A stretch of 60,840 bases of DNA from Amycolatopsis thermalba (lineage in GTDB: Bacteria > Actinomycetota > Actinomycetes > Mycobacteriales > Pseudonocardiaceae). A program made the position numbers and the translations under genes. Shown in pieces: positions 6,619-15,433 of this stretch. Each line of letters begins with the position of its first letter. Positions within the stretch are counted from its first letter, which is position 1. The notes under the pieces were generated by a model that saw nothing but the letters and a program-made list of their open reading frames with translations, was not told the DNA's origin and made no database searches. Location of the stretch: positions 1-60,840 of the forward strand of contig NZ_PQHW01000035.1 in the NCBI RefSeq assembly GCF_003385215.1. Direction: 5' to 3'.

Positions 6619-8033
6619 TCCGCCAGCTTCGAATGCCGCCGGCTGTAGGCGAAGTACACCACCAGCCCGATGGCGAACCAGATCGCGAACCGCAGCCACG
6701 TCTCCGGGTGCAGGAACGTGATCAGCCAGATCGAGAACGCCACCCCGATCGCCGGCACCACCGGCACCCATGGGCAGCGGAACGTGCGCGGCAGGTCCGG
6801 ACGGCGGTACCGCAGCACCACGACCGCCACGCACACCACCACGAACGCCAGCAGGATCCCGATGTTGGTCAGCTCCGCGGCTTCCCCGATCGGCAGCAGC
6901 CCGGCGATCACCGCCGCCGCCACGCCGAGGACCCACGTCATCCGGCTCGGCACCTTCTTCACCGGGTGCGTGCCGGAGAACCACTTCGGCAGCAACCCGT
7001 CGCGGCTCATCGCGAACCCGACGCGCGTCGCGCCCAGCAGGAACGTGAACAACACGGTCAGGATGCCGAGGATCGCGCCGACCGCGATCACCCCGCCGAG
7101 CCAGCGCAGCCCCACCGACTCGAACGCGCTGGAGAACGCGGCTTCCGAGTCGATGTCGGTGTAGGGCACCATTCCGGTCAGCACCAGGCACGCCAGCACG
7201 TACAGCACCATCGAGATCCCGAGCGAGTACAGGATCGCCTTCGGCATGTGCTTCTGGGAGTCGCGCGACTCCTCGGCCGCGGTGGACATGGCGTCGTAGC
7301 CGAACACCGCGAAGAACACCGTCGCCGCGCCGGTGAACGCGCCGCCGACGCCGAACGGGAAGAAGTCCGACCAGTTGCCGGTGTTGATGTGGAACGCGCC
7401 GACCACGACCACCAGCACCACGAGCGCGACCTTGAGGTACACCAGCAGGGTTTCGAACCGCGCGGCCGAGCGCATGCCCTGGTTCAGCACGAACGCGATC
7501 AGCAGGCACAGCAGCACCGCGAACAGGTTCACCTTGTACGAACCGGCCGCCACGCCCTCCGGCTCGGTGCCCGGCGCGCCGGACATCCACAGTGGCAGGT
7601 GGATGTCCAGGAAACCCAGCAGGTCGTTGAAGTAGCCGGAGATACCGATCGCGACCACGGCGACGATCGCGGTGTACTCCAGCAGCAGGTCCCATCCGAT
7701 GAGCCAGCCGACCAGCTCACCGAGCACCGCGTAACCGTAGGTGTAGGCCGATCCGGCGCGCGGGATCAGCCCGGCGAACTCGGCGTAGGAGAACGCCGCC
7801 GCCGCGCTGGCGATCCCGGCCACCAGGAACGAAATCAGCACGGCCGGTCCGGCCGTCTGGTTCGCCACCGCGCCCGCGAGCGAAAAGATGCCCGCGCCGA
7901 TGATCCCGCCCACGCCGATCGCGGTCAGCTGCCACAGGCCCAGGGTTTTCTGGAGCCCGCCGCCCTCCACGGCCTCGATCTGTTCCACGGGTTTGCGCCG
8001 GAACAGCTCGTGTACGGCCACCGCACTCCCCAA
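6603..8033 (-). CDS. Amino acid permease (APC superfamily, CAT type)
   Basis: A 476-residue integral membrane transporter with about 12 hydrophobic segments. The APC signature lies in TM1 (GVGGIIGAGIFSLAG, around residues 41-55), and the TM6-like segment FFAVFGYDAMSTAAEESRD is typical of cationic amino acid transporters of the YfnA/CAT branch. It would import amino acids by proton symport. It is monocistronic, and its tail overlaps the convergent secreted protein. The exact substrate cannot be read from the sequence. Confidence 0.85.
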   Translation of the reverse strand: MGSAVAVHELFRRKPVEQIEAVEGGGLQKTLGLWQLTAIGVGGIIGAGIFSLAGAVANQTAGPAVLISFLVAGIASAAAAFSYAEFAGLIPRAGSAYTYGYAVLGELVGWLIGWDLLLEYTAIVAVVAIGISGYFNDLLGFLDIHLPLWMSGAPGTEPEGVAAGSYKVNLFAVLLCLLIAFVLNQGMRSAARFETLLVYLKVALVVLVVVVGAFHINTGNWSDFFPFGVGGAFTGAATVFFAVFGYDAMSTAAEESRDSQKHMPKAILYSLGISMVLYVLACLVLTGMVPYTDIDSEAAFSSAFESVGLRWLGGVIAVGAILGILTVLFTFLLGATRVGFAMSRDGLLPKWFSGTHPVKKVPSRMTWVLGVAAAVIAGLLPIGEAAELTNIGILLAFVVVCVAVVVLRYRRPDLPRTFRCPWVPVVPAIGVAFSIWLITFLHPETWLRFAIWFAIGLVVYFAYSRRHSKLADHHQR

Positions 8034-8079
8034 TCACTCGTCCGGGTAATGACCGGATCACGGTACTAGGGAGGAGCCC

Positions 8080-8109
8080 GCCCCGGGACCCTGCGAAAGG
8101 TCCCGGGGC
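8080..8109 (-). terminator. Hairpin downstream of the AhpD gene
   Basis: An 11-bp perfect stem (8080-8090 with 8099-8109) with an 8-nt loop lies 11 bp beyond the AhpD stop. No U tract follows, as is usual for actinobacterial terminators. Confidence 0.6.
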
Positions 8110-8120
8110 TGTTCGCCGGG

Positions 8121-8594
8121 TCAGGCGAACTGGCCGGGCCGGTAGTCGCCGGCCGGGTTGCGGATGATGACGTTGATGCGGTTCCACGTGTTGATGAGCG
8201 CGATGGCGGCGACCAGCGCGGCGAGCTGCTCCTCGTCGTAGTGCTTGGCCGCGTTGGCCCACACCTCGTCGCTGACCCCACCGGCCGTGTCGGCGATACG
8301 GGTGCCCTCTTCGGTCAGCTCCAGGGCGGCGCGCTCGGCCTCGGTGAACACGGTGGCTTCGCGCCAGGCCGCCACCAGGTTGAGCCGAGTCGGCTCCTCG
8401 CCGGCCGCCACCGCGTCCTTGAAGTGCATGTCGGTGCAGTAGCCGCAGCCGTTGATCTGGCTGGCGCGCAGCTTCACCAGCTCCTGGGTGCGGGCGGGCA
8501 GTGTGGACTCGGCGAGCACCTTGCCCGCCCCGAAGAGGTGCTTGACGAACTTGCCTGCGGTCGGGCTGGTGAAGAGGTTGATCCGAGCGTCCAC
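8121..8594 (-). CDS. AhpD-like carboxymuconolactone decarboxylase family protein
   Basis: 157 residues. GTG at 8594 is chosen because an AGGAG ribosome site sits 6-10 bp upstream. The CMD/AhpD core contains the redox pair in INGCGYCTDMHF (CxxC near residue 47) with the conserved downstream His. Such proteins have alkylhydroperoxidase activity or act as reductants in peroxide defence. It is a single gene with its own terminator hairpin. The specific substrate is unknown. Confidence 0.85.
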   Translation of the reverse strand: MDARINLFTSPTAGKFVKHLFGAGKVLAESTLPARTQELVKLRASQINGCGYCTDMHFKDAVAAGEEPTRLNLVAAWREATVFTEAERAALELTEEGTRIADTAGGVSDEVWANAAKHYDEEQLAALVAAIALINTWNRINVIIRNPAGDYRPGQFA

Positions 8595-8654
8595 GATGAA
8601 CTCCTGTTCCGGTTGGGGTTTCCACTTCCCTGACGGAACAGCCCGACGAGATGT

Positions 8655-8859
8655 GACAGCCGGCCGGCGGCTCTGACGAAGATTGCGGTGGTTGGTTGGG
8701 ATGCTGCTGGTCGTGCCGCGGTGTCGGTGGTTTCCACCATCGCCCGCGCCTATCAGCACGCCACGAACATCGGCCGCTCCCGTGGCGACTGGGCCACACC
8801 GGGCCAGGCCGGGGATTCACCGATGTCCGAACACATCACCTGGACCAACGCATTGTGAC
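8655..8859 (+). pseudogene. Remnant of an IS5-like transposase
   Basis: Translation of the + strand from about 8655 to the TGA at 8857-8859 gives a segment containing VSVVSTIARAYQHATN and then GRSRGDW. This resembles the DDE-region motif VSVDSTIARAHQHA of actinomycete IS5-family transposases, but the catalytic aspartate position reads valine. Only about 60 residues are present, with no start or terminal repeats recognised. The likely identity rests on motif memory alone. Confidence 0.4.
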
Positions 8860-8864
8860 ACGGC

Positions 8865-9836
8865 CTAGCCCGCGGCGGCTTTCTGCGTGAGCGCGGCCGC
8901 GCGGCGGCGCGACTTCTTGTGCACCGCGCCGGCCCGGAAGTAGCTCAGCAGCTCGGCGATCGCGACCGGGTCGTCCAGCTGCGGGCAGTGCCCCCACTCC
9001 TCGCGCAGCATCAGCCGGCTGTGCGGCACCAGTGCGTGCAGCCGGCGGCCCGCGGCGGCGCTCACCAGCCGGTCCTTGCCGCACGCGACCACCAGCAGCG
9101 GGACCTTGATCGACTCCAGTCCGTCGTAGGCCTCGGCCAGCTCGGCGACCAGCTGGCGGGCCTGGTCCAGACGAGTGGTCGTCGAGCGGAAGTCCGGGAA
9201 CAGCCCGGTGAACCGCGAGACGTGGGCGATGTCGGCGGCCGCGCGGTCGGCGTAGAGCAGCCGCGGCACCACGAACCCGGCGATGGTCCGCACCACGAAC
9301 CCGGGCACCGGCAACGGCAGCGACGCCGCCAGCCGCAACGGCAGCGGGTACTTCCCGACGGTCCGGACCAGCCAGGAGTCGACGAACCCGGGCGCGGCGA
9401 TGGACACCACCCCGGCGATCGGCAGCTCGTCGCGGCAGGCCGCGCGCAGGCTCATCGTCCCGCCGAGCGAGTTGCCGCCCAGCACGACCTTGCCGCGGTC
9501 GGAGTAGAACCGCACGACCTCGGCGACGAACGCGTCCAGCTGGGCGAGCATCGCGCCGGAGCGCAGGGGATCGGCTTCACCGAAGCCGGGCAGATCGACC
9601 GCGACCGCGGGGACGCCGGCGGCGGCCAGCTCGGTCAGCGCCGGGCGCCAGGTGTCGGCGCTGTCGCAGTAGCCGTGCAGCAGGACGAGTCTTCCGGTGC
9701 CCCGCTTGGGTTTGGGACCCACTTCCAGCACCCTGGTGCGCACGCCGGCGAAACTCCGGTGGCCGGCCCGGATGTCCTCCGGGCCGGCGAGCCGTGAGCC
9801 CGGCGCCGCCTCGATTTCCCGCTGCACTGCGGTCAT
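8865..9836 (-). CDS. Alpha/beta hydrolase
   Basis: 323 residues of the alpha/beta-hydrolase fold: oxyanion strand VLLHGYCDSADTW (near residue 50), nucleophile elbow GGNSLGG with serine near residue 123, an acid in CGKDRLVS and the catalytic histidine in EWGHCPQL. A basic, alanine-rich tail (KKSRRRAAA) ends the protein. Lipases, esterases and haloperoxidase-like enzymes share these features, so the substrate is open. It stands alone on the minus strand after the transposase remnant. Confidence 0.85.
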   Translation of the reverse strand: MTAVQREIEAAPGSRLAGPEDIRAGHRSFAGVRTRVLEVGPKPKRGTGRLVLLHGYCDSADTWRPALTELAAAGVPAVAVDLPGFGEADPLRSGAMLAQLDAFVAEVVRFYSDRGKVVLGGNSLGGTMSLRAACRDELPIAGVVSIAAPGFVDSWLVRTVGKYPLPLRLAASLPLPVPGFVVRTIAGFVVPRLLYADRAAADIAHVSRFTGLFPDFRSTTTRLDQARQLVAELAEAYDGLESIKVPLLVVACGKDRLVSAAAGRRLHALVPHSRLMLREEWGHCPQLDDPVAIAELLSYFRAGAVHKKSRRRAAALTQKAAAG

Positions 9837-9939
9837 GTACCCAGATTAGCGAGGAAATCTCGGGTTCCGCTCAGTAGACGTGGGTCACAAACCGGTATCG
9901 GCAGCGTGTCAACAAGGCGTCTGCGCAGGTCGGAGCGAT

Positions 9940-10905
9940 TCAGCGGGTGAAAACGATCTTCCCCGCGGTCGCGCCCTCCTGCATCAGCCGGAAGCCCTCG
10001 GCGGCCTCCGACATCGGCAGCTCCTTGCCGATCTGCGGCCTGATGCCCGTCAGGTCGAGGTAGCGGAGCATGTCCTCCAGCTCGTCGCGGGTGCCCATGG
10101 TGGACCCGACGACCCGCAGCTGCAGGAAGAACACCCGCTGCAGGTCCGCGCTCGGGTCCGGCCCGCTGGTCGAGCCGGACACCACGACGATCCCGCCCGG
10201 CTTCAGGGACTTCAGCGAGTGGCCCCAGGTCGCCTTGCCGACGGTCTCGAACACGCCGTCCACCCGCTCGGGCAGCCGCGCGCCGGTCTCGAACGTCTGG
10301 TGCGCCCCGAGCTGCTCGGCCAGCGCCCGCTTCTCCTCGGACCGGCCGGTCACCCACACCCGCAGACCCGCGGCCCGGCCAAGCTGGATCAGCGCGGTCG
10401 ACACGCCACCGGAGGCGCCCTGCACGAGCATCGTCTGCCCGGGACGCAGGCCCGACTTCACGAACAGCATCCGGTACGCGGTCAGCCACGCGGTGCCCAT
10501 CGTGGCGGCCTCGGCGAACGACAACCCGGCCGGCTTCGGCACCGCGTTGCGGGCCGGGACGATCACGTAGTCGGCGAAGGTGCCCTGGTGCTTCTCGGTG
10601 AGCAGCGTGCGCTTCGGGTCGAGGGTGTCGTCACCCTGCCAGCCCGGCGCGTTGACCACGGAGTGCAGGACGACCTCGGTGCCGTCCTCCAGCACGCCGG
10701 CCCCGTCGCAGCCGAGGATCATCGGGAACTGGTCCGGCTTGATCCCGACCCCGCGCAGGGTCCAGATGTCGTGCATGTTGAGGCTGGCGGCCTTGACGGC
10801 GACCTTCACCCAGCCGGATGGCACCTCGGGGTCCGGCCGCTCGCCGACGGTCAGCGCGTCGAGCGGGTTTTCCGGGTTCGGTTCACGAGCGTAGACGGCG
10901 AACAT
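9940..10905 (-). CDS. Quinone oxidoreductase-type zinc-free alcohol dehydrogenase
   Basis: A 321-residue medium-chain dehydrogenase/reductase. An N-terminal GroES-like domain (LNMHDIWTLRG, DGAGVLE) is followed by the NADPH Rossmann domain (VQGASGGVSTALIQLGRAAG) and the FETVGKATW segment. Structural zinc cysteines are lacking, which points to the quinone/enone reductase branch. Substrates of such enzymes are alpha,beta-unsaturated carbonyls or quinones. It is divergent from the small membrane protein at 10950. Confidence 0.85.
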   Translation of the reverse strand: MFAVYAREPNPENPLDALTVGERPDPEVPSGWVKVAVKAASLNMHDIWTLRGVGIKPDQFPMILGCDGAGVLEDGTEVVLHSVVNAPGWQGDDTLDPKRTLLTEKHQGTFADYVIVPARNAVPKPAGLSFAEAATMGTAWLTAYRMLFVKSGLRPGQTMLVQGASGGVSTALIQLGRAAGLRVWVTGRSEEKRALAEQLGAHQTFETGARLPERVDGVFETVGKATWGHSLKSLKPGGIVVVSGSTSGPDPSADLQRVFFLQLRVVGSTMGTRDELEDMLRYLDLTGIRPQIGKELPMSEAAEGFRLMQEGATAGKIVFTR

Positions 10906-10949
10906 GCCTGCAACGTACCTCGCCGGGGGCGCTGGCGTACCCTGGTCAG

Positions 10950-11150
10950 GTGTTCGACGGCCTGGCCACCTGGTGGGACAACGTGGAGCTGTGGCTCGCG
11001 CAGCTGTGGTTCCCGTTGCAGTTCCTGCTGGTCATCGCGGTGCTGGCGCCGCTGTGCGTCGGGGTGGCGTGGCTGATCGACCGGATCGTCGACCGGGTGG
11101 CCGCGTGGTTGCGGCCGGGCCGCGACGAGGACGTTTCGAGCCGGTCCTAA
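10950..11150 (+). CDS. Small single-pass membrane protein
   Basis: 66 residues from GTG at 10950. One hydrophobic segment (about residues 20-42) is followed by a basic region and an acidic tail. No family is recognised. It is separated by one base from the secreted ribonuclease gene, with barstar next, so it may be part of the RNase/inhibitor unit, for example in anchoring or export. That role is inferred from position only. Confidence 0.55.
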   Translation: MFDGLATWWDNVELWLAQLWFPLQFLLVIAVLAPLCVGVAWLIDRIVDRVAAWLRPGRDEDVSSRS

Positions 11151-11151
11151 G

Positions 11152-11544
11152 GTGTCGCTGGTGTCAAGCAGGAGGCGGATCACCGTCGCGCTCGTCGGGC
11201 TCATCGTGCTCGTGTTCGGTGGGTGGATCGTGCGCGAAACCACCACGTCGACCGAGCCCGTGGCCGGGCTGACCGCGTTGTCCAGCCTGCCCCCGGAAGC
11301 CGGCCAGACGTGGCGCCTCATCCAGGCGGGCGGGCCGTTCCCGTACCGCAGTGACGGGACCGTGTTCGAGAACCGGGAAAAGCGGCTCCCCGCCAGGGAG
11401 AGCGGTTACTACCACGAATACACGGTGCCCACGCCCGGGAGCCCCGACCGCGGGGCCCGGCGGCTGATCACCGGGGCGCAGACCGAGCTGTACTACACCG
11501 GTGATCACTACGCTTCCTTCGTCCAGGTCGACCCGTCGAAGTAG
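11152..11544 (+). CDS. Secreted guanyl-specific ribonuclease (RNase Sa/barnase family)
   Basis: 130 residues: a signal or anchor helix (about 10-27) and a microbial RNase domain. The family's catalytic set is in place: Glu89 in YYHEYTV, Arg in GARRLI (103 or 104) and His119 in GDHYASF, plus the substrate-loop motif FPYRSDGTVFENRE. These enzymes cut RNA after guanosine and are toxic inside the cell. The next gene encodes barstar, the matching inhibitor, only 10 bp downstream. Start choice between 11152 and 11161 is uncertain. Confidence 0.9.
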   Translation: MSLVSSRRRITVALVGLIVLVFGGWIVRETTTSTEPVAGLTALSSLPPEAGQTWRLIQAGGPFPYRSDGTVFENREKRLPARESGYYHEYTVPTPGSPDRGARRLITGAQTELYYTGDHYASFVQVDPSK

Positions 11545-11554
11545 CGAGAACCCC

Positions 11555-11911
11555 ATGTCCTCTTCCCAGACGATCGTCGAGCAGGCCCGTGCCCGCGGCG
11601 CCTACTCGCACCTCATCGGCAGCCGGCCGGCGGACAAGATGTCCGCCCTCGACGCCATCGCGTCCGCGTTGTCCTTTCCGGACTGGTTCGGCCGCAACCT
11701 GGACGCGCTGTACGACTGCCTGACCGATTTGTCCTGGTTGCCCTACGGTGAGCACGTCCTGGTGTGGGCGGGGTCGGACCTGCTCAAGGAGGCCGATCCC
11801 AAGGCGTACCTGGCGATCCGCAGCGTGCTGTCGGACGCCGAGCGCGCGCTGGCGCCGGGCGGCGACCGCGCCGACAGCCGCCGGCTGACGGTCGCCCTCA
11901 CCGACGACTAG
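11555..11911 (+). CDS. Barstar-family ribonuclease inhibitor
   Basis: A 118-residue cytoplasmic inhibitor that binds and blocks barnase-type RNases. The barstar core is seen in LSFPDWFGRNLDALYDCLTDL, containing the residues that cover the RNase active site, and in the following LVWAGSDLL strand. It lies 10 bp after the secreted RNase and presumably protects the producer before export. Its stop overlaps that of the convergent enoyl-CoA hydratase by 4 bp. Confidence 0.9.
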   Translation: MSSSQTIVEQARARGAYSHLIGSRPADKMSALDAIASALSFPDWFGRNLDALYDCLTDLSWLPYGEHVLVWAGSDLLKEADPKAYLAIRSVLSDAERALAPGGDRADSRRLTVALTDD

Positions 11912-12693
11912 TCCTGCGGCACCCAGTTCGGCTTGCGCTTCTCGGCGAAGGCGCGGATGCCTTCCTGGCCCTCCTCGCTCGCGAAGAACCGGGCGGAGAG
12001 CCCGAGCATGTCCGGGAAGCCGTCGGCCGGGGTGGCCGGGCGCGGGCTGGCGAGGAGTTCCTTGGTGGCGGCGAGCGCGGCCGGGCCGCCGAGGGTGAGG
12101 GAACGGACGTAGCGGTCGGTCGCCTCGTCGAGGTCGGCTGGGTCGACGGCCTTGTTGATCAGGCCGATCTCGGCGGCGCGCGCGGCGTCGAACACGTCAC
12201 CGGTGAGGAAGAGTTCCTGCGCGGCGCGCGGGTTGACGCGGGGCAGCACGGTGAGCGAGATGACGGCCGGCACGACGCCGATGCGGACCTCGGAGAACGC
12301 GAAGGTGACGTCGGTGGTGGCGACGACGATGTCCGCGGCGGCGACCATGCCGACCCCACCGGCGCGGGCGACCCCAGCCAGCTTGGCGACGACCGGCTTC
12401 GGGCTGGTCCAGATCTGCTCGAGGATCCGCGGGAACTCGTTGACGCCCTGATCGCCGGCCCCGGCGCCGCGCGCCTCCTTGAGGTCCATGCCGGCGCAGA
12501 ACACCTTGCCCGTGTGGGTGAGAACGATCACGCGGACGGCGTCGTCGTCGTTGGCCTCGGCCAGCGAGCCGGACAGCTCGCGGCGCAGCTGGGCGGACAG
12601 GGCGTTCCGGTTGTGCGGCGAGTCGAGGGTGATGGTCGCGACACCACTCCGCACTGAGTAATGCACCAGTTCATCAGTCACGGGGGTCACCAT
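11908..12693 (-). CDS. Enoyl-CoA hydratase/isomerase family protein
   Basis: 261 residues from the ATG at 12693. The crotonase fold is clear: NRNALSAQL near the N terminus, the oxyanion-hole segment FCAGMDLKEA, and VGMVAAADIVVA followed by FAFSEVRIGVVPA, where the second catalytic acid usually lies (Glu present). It would hydrate or isomerise enoyl-CoA esters. There is no neighbouring fatty-acid gene, so the pathway is unknown. Confidence 0.85.
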   Translation of the reverse strand: MVTPVTDELVHYSVRSGVATITLDSPHNRNALSAQLRRELSGSLAEANDDDAVRVIVLTHTGKVFCAGMDLKEARGAGAGDQGVNEFPRILEQIWTSPKPVVAKLAGVARAGGVGMVAAADIVVATTDVTFAFSEVRIGVVPAVISLTVLPRVNPRAAQELFLTGDVFDAARAAEIGLINKAVDPADLDEATDRYVRSLTLGGPAALAATKELLASPRPATPADGFPDMLGLSARFFASEEGQEGIRAFAEKRKPNWVPQD

Positions 12694-12806
12694 AGTTGGG
12701 GTGGTGCTGCCGAGGCGCCTGGTTGTGAGCGGCTGCGCATCGGGGCGAAGCTGTGACAGCGCGTGAGACCGCACGCTACGGTGCTACCGATCGGGAAGGG
12801 GTGGCC

Positions 12807-13253
12807 GTGGCCGAGGGTGGTGCGACGTCGGGTGCCGCGCAGATCGCCGGTATGTTCGGCGGCGAGGACAACCTGCACAAGATGCACGCGGACGCAAAGC
12901 GCATGCTGGCCGACGCGAAGGCCGGCCGCTGGGCGGTGGACGAGGAGACAGGCACCCACCTCCGGCGAGCGGTGACGCAGATGCAGGAGCGAATGTCGGC
13001 GCTCAGCCAACGGATCTACTTGCTCCAGCAGGTGCCGAAGTTCGGCAATGACGAATACGCCAAGAGAGCAGCGATGCACTTCCTGACTGCGATGGATTCG
13101 GACGACCGATCGCTCGTTCGCGTGTTCCTCGCTGCCCAAGAAATGCTTGCCAGCCTCAGCCAGGCCATCGAGATCGCGATCAGCCAGTACGATGCCTCGG
13201 ACGAGGCGGCCCATCAAGTTCTCACTACGTTCAAGGACCAGGAAACCCGTTGA
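12807..13253 (+). CDS. Hypothetical protein, partner of a DUF3558 lipoprotein
   Basis: 148 residues from GTG at 12807, preceded at good spacing by GGGAAGGGG; GTG at 12801 or 12753 is also possible. Largely alpha-helical, with glycine/alanine at the N terminus (SGAAQIAGMFGGEDN) and no signal peptide. Small helical proteins like this commonly sit directly before DUF3558 lipoprotein genes in Pseudonocardiaceae, and some resemble ESX/WXG substrates. No WxG motif is seen. It overlaps the next start by 3 bp. Confidence 0.6.
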   Translation: MAEGGATSGAAQIAGMFGGEDNLHKMHADAKRMLADAKAGRWAVDEETGTHLRRAVTQMQERMSALSQRIYLLQQVPKFGNDEYAKRAAMHFLTAMDSDDRSLVRVFLAAQEMLASLSQAIEIAISQYDASDEAAHQVLTTFKDQETR

Positions 13254-13768
13254 ACATCAACGTACGCATGGCCCAGGTCATCACAGGTGGCGTGTGTCTG
13301 GCGTTGGCCACGACCGCGTGCACGACCACGGTTGTGGGCACCGCATCGCCAGCGCCGAGTGCGAGCGTGGCGAACTCCGATGTCTTCGCTGGTTTCAACG
13401 CGTGTCAGGTTCTCGATCAGCTCGTTGCTGGACAGGGCTTCAATCCGGGAGAGAACAAGAGCCGGCGCAACGAGTGCGGTGCGACCAAACGGGAATTCGG
13501 GACCTACGGCCTGGCGCTGGATCCCACGCAGGGCCTCGGCGAATTCGCCCAGACGAACGACGCGGTGCAGAGTGTGTCGGTGAATGGACGCGATGCCATG
13601 CAGGCCGACATACCCACGGGCGGATGCGCGATCGCCGTCGAAGTCGGCGAGCACGCCCGAGCGGTTGTGCTGGCAACGCTGATCACGGGCCCCCGCGATC
13701 CGCAGGCTTGCGTGGACGCTCAAGCCCTCGCCGAGAAGCTGGAACCCCTGTTGCCCAAGGTGCGGTGA
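13250..13768 (+). CDS. DUF3558 family lipoprotein
   Basis: 172 residues. A TTG start at 13250 overlaps the previous stop (TTGA) and has AGGAA upstream; ATG at 13268 is an alternative. The signal peptide ends in a lipobox-like ATTAC with the lipidated Cys near residue 24. After a Ser/Ala/Pro linker comes the DUF3558 domain with conserved cysteines in NACQVLD, NECGA and GGCAIAV. These are cell-surface lipoproteins of unknown function, typical of Amycolatopsis and relatives. Confidence 0.75.
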   Translation: MNINVRMAQVITGGVCLALATTACTTTVVGTASPAPSASVANSDVFAGFNACQVLDQLVAGQGFNPGENKSRRNECGATKREFGTYGLALDPTQGLGEFAQTNDAVQSVSVNGRDAMQADIPTGGCAIAVEVGEHARAVVLATLITGPRDPQACVDAQALAEKLEPLLPKVR

Positions 13769-13771
13769 GCG

Positions 13772-14650
13772 TCAGTTCTGCCGCGGCAGCAGCTCCTCCG
13801 TGAAACGGTCCAGGAAAGCCTCGAACGGCGAACCGCCCTGGTGGTAGATCACGAACTTCGTCAGGCCGGCCTCCAGGTGGGCGTCCAGCAGGCGGTGCAG
13901 CGCTGGCCAGTCCGCAGCGATCACCTCCGCCGGGTCGGTCTCCGGGCGGCGTTGGCGCACCGCGGCGGTCAGTTCGGGCGTCGGGCCGTTTTCGGCGAGC
14001 AGCAGGCTCATTCCGTAGTGGTCCGGCTCGATCGAGCGGCCCGCCGCGGCAGCCGCTGACTCGATCGCCTCGCGGGCGTGGCGCGCCTCGGCCGGGGACA
14101 GGAAACTTCCCAGCCAGCCGTCGGCGTACTGGCCGATCCGGCGGTACGCCGCGGGAGCACTGCCGCCCAGCCAGATGTCCACCGGGCGCTCCAGCCGCGG
14201 CCCCAGCGACACGTCCGCCAGCTTCCAGAACTCGCCCGCGAACTCGCCCTCACCGGACAACGCCGCGCGCAGCAGCCGCAGCGACTCGTCGAACACCGCG
14301 GCCCGCGCGCCGGCCGGGACTTCGAACAGGTCCCACTCGCTGCGGCGCGCCGGGCGCAGGCCGAACACCGGCAGCACCCGCTTCGGCGCCAGCGCCGCCA
14401 GCGACGCGATCTGCTTCGCCACCAGCACCGGGTGCCGGCCGGGCAGCACGGCCACCGACGTGCCCGCCTTGAGCCGCGACGTGCGGGCCAGCGCGTGCGC
14501 CATCCCGACGAACGGGTCCACCGCGTCCGAGTACACCTGCTCGGAGAACCACACCGAGTCCACCCCGGCGGCCTCCAGACGGTCCACCACTGCCGGGAGC
14601 CGCGCGGGCGGCATGTCCGCCCCGAGCCCCACCCCGATCCGGATCTTCAC
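13772..14650 (-). CDS. LLM-class F420-dependent oxidoreductase
   Basis: 292 residues from GTG at 14650 (GTG at 14659 is also in frame). A luciferase-like TIM barrel: opening strand KIRIGVGLG, then SVWFSEQVY, AGTSVAVLPGRHPV and the C-terminal-side PVDIWLGGSAPAAYRRIGQYADGW. This subfamily uses reduced F420 or FMN. The stop lies 3 bp from that of the convergent lipoprotein gene. Substrate unknown. It is not obviously part of the sulfur operon upstream, which ends 64 bp earlier on the same strand. Confidence 0.8.
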   Translation of the reverse strand: MKIRIGVGLGADMPPARLPAVVDRLEAAGVDSVWFSEQVYSDAVDPFVGMAHALARTSRLKAGTSVAVLPGRHPVLVAKQIASLAALAPKRVLPVFGLRPARRSEWDLFEVPAGARAAVFDESLRLLRAALSGEGEFAGEFWKLADVSLGPRLERPVDIWLGGSAPAAYRRIGQYADGWLGSFLSPAEARHAREAIESAAAAAGRSIEPDHYGMSLLLAENGPTPELTAAVRQRRPETDPAEVIAADWPALHRLLDAHLEAGLTKFVIYHQGGSPFEAFLDRFTEELLPRQN

Positions 14651-14713
14651 CCCACCCACGTTACGGGTCCGGGCGGCCGGATGGCACTGCCGGGCGAGCG
14701 CCGGAGCCGCGAG

Positions 14714-15433
14714 TCAGGCGGTGCGGACTGCTCCGGCCAGGGCGGCCGCGTACCGCTGCAGCACCAGCTCCGCCACCCGCGGGTCGTCAGCCAGCGGAGC
14801 GGCCACCGCCGCCGAAGGGGCGGCCTCCAGCGCCAGCCGCGAGATGCGGTCGGGCAACAGGCCCGGCGCGAGGAACCACGACGCCACCGCGATCCGCGAC
14901 GCGCCCCGGGCCCGCAGCTTCGCCACCGCGGCCGGCACGTCCGGCTTCGCGGCGCTCGCGAACGCCGCCACGGCGCGGAAACCGTGCCGGGACTGCCATC
15001 GGCGGGCCAGCGCCGACACCGCCTCGTTCGCCGCGGGGCGCGATGAACCGACCGCCGCCAGCACCACGCCCAGACCGGGATCCGCGACATCCGCCACCGA
15101 AGCCAGCCGGTCGAACGCCACCGCCTCCAGGTCCGCCCCCAGCACGTCCGCGATCGTCACCCGCAGCCCCGGCACCTCCGCCACCAGCGCCGGCAGGTCG
15201 ACCCGCGCGTGAAAGGCACTGCCCAGCAGCAACGGCACCACGACCGCCGACCGGTGGCCGGACCGCACCAGGTCCCGCAGCACGTCCGTCACCAGCGGCG
15301 CCGACAGGTCCAGGAACGACACCCGCACGTCCACCTCGCGCGCCACGGCGGCGACGCGGTCCACCAGCGCCCGCACGGTCGCCGCGGACCGCGGGTCCCG
15401 GCTCCCGTGCGCGACGGCGACCAGCGGGATCAC
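14714..15433 (-). CDS. CbiX/SirB-type sirohydrochlorin chelatase
   Basis: 239 residues: a tandem of two CbiX half-domains, each with the metal-site His near the N terminus of the first repeat (VAVAHGSRDPRS). The GTG start overlaps the upstream permease stop (GTGA), so it is the last gene of the sulfur operon. The family inserts Fe2+ or Co2+ into sirohydrochlorin. Here it most plausibly makes siroheme for the sulfite reductase encoded first in the operon. Iron rather than cobalt specificity is inferred from context. Confidence 0.8.
   Translation of the reverse strand: MIPLVAVAHGSRDPRSAATVRALVDRVAAVAREVDVRVSFLDLSAPLVTDVLRDLVRSGHRSAVVVPLLLGSAFHARVDLPALVAEVPGLRVTIADVLGADLEAVAFDRLASVADVADPGLGVVLAAVGSSRPAANEAVSALARRWQSRHGFRAVAAFASAAKPDVPAAVAKLRARGASRIAVASWFLAPGLLPDRISRLALEAAPSAAVAAPLADDPRVAELVLQRYAAALAGAVRTA

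Noticed and set aside
5898..8069. Very long open frame on the plus strand across the permease gene
   Set aside because: It is the antisense of the permease: low-complexity Arg/Gly/His composition, no family motifs, and the opposite strand has a clear membrane transporter.
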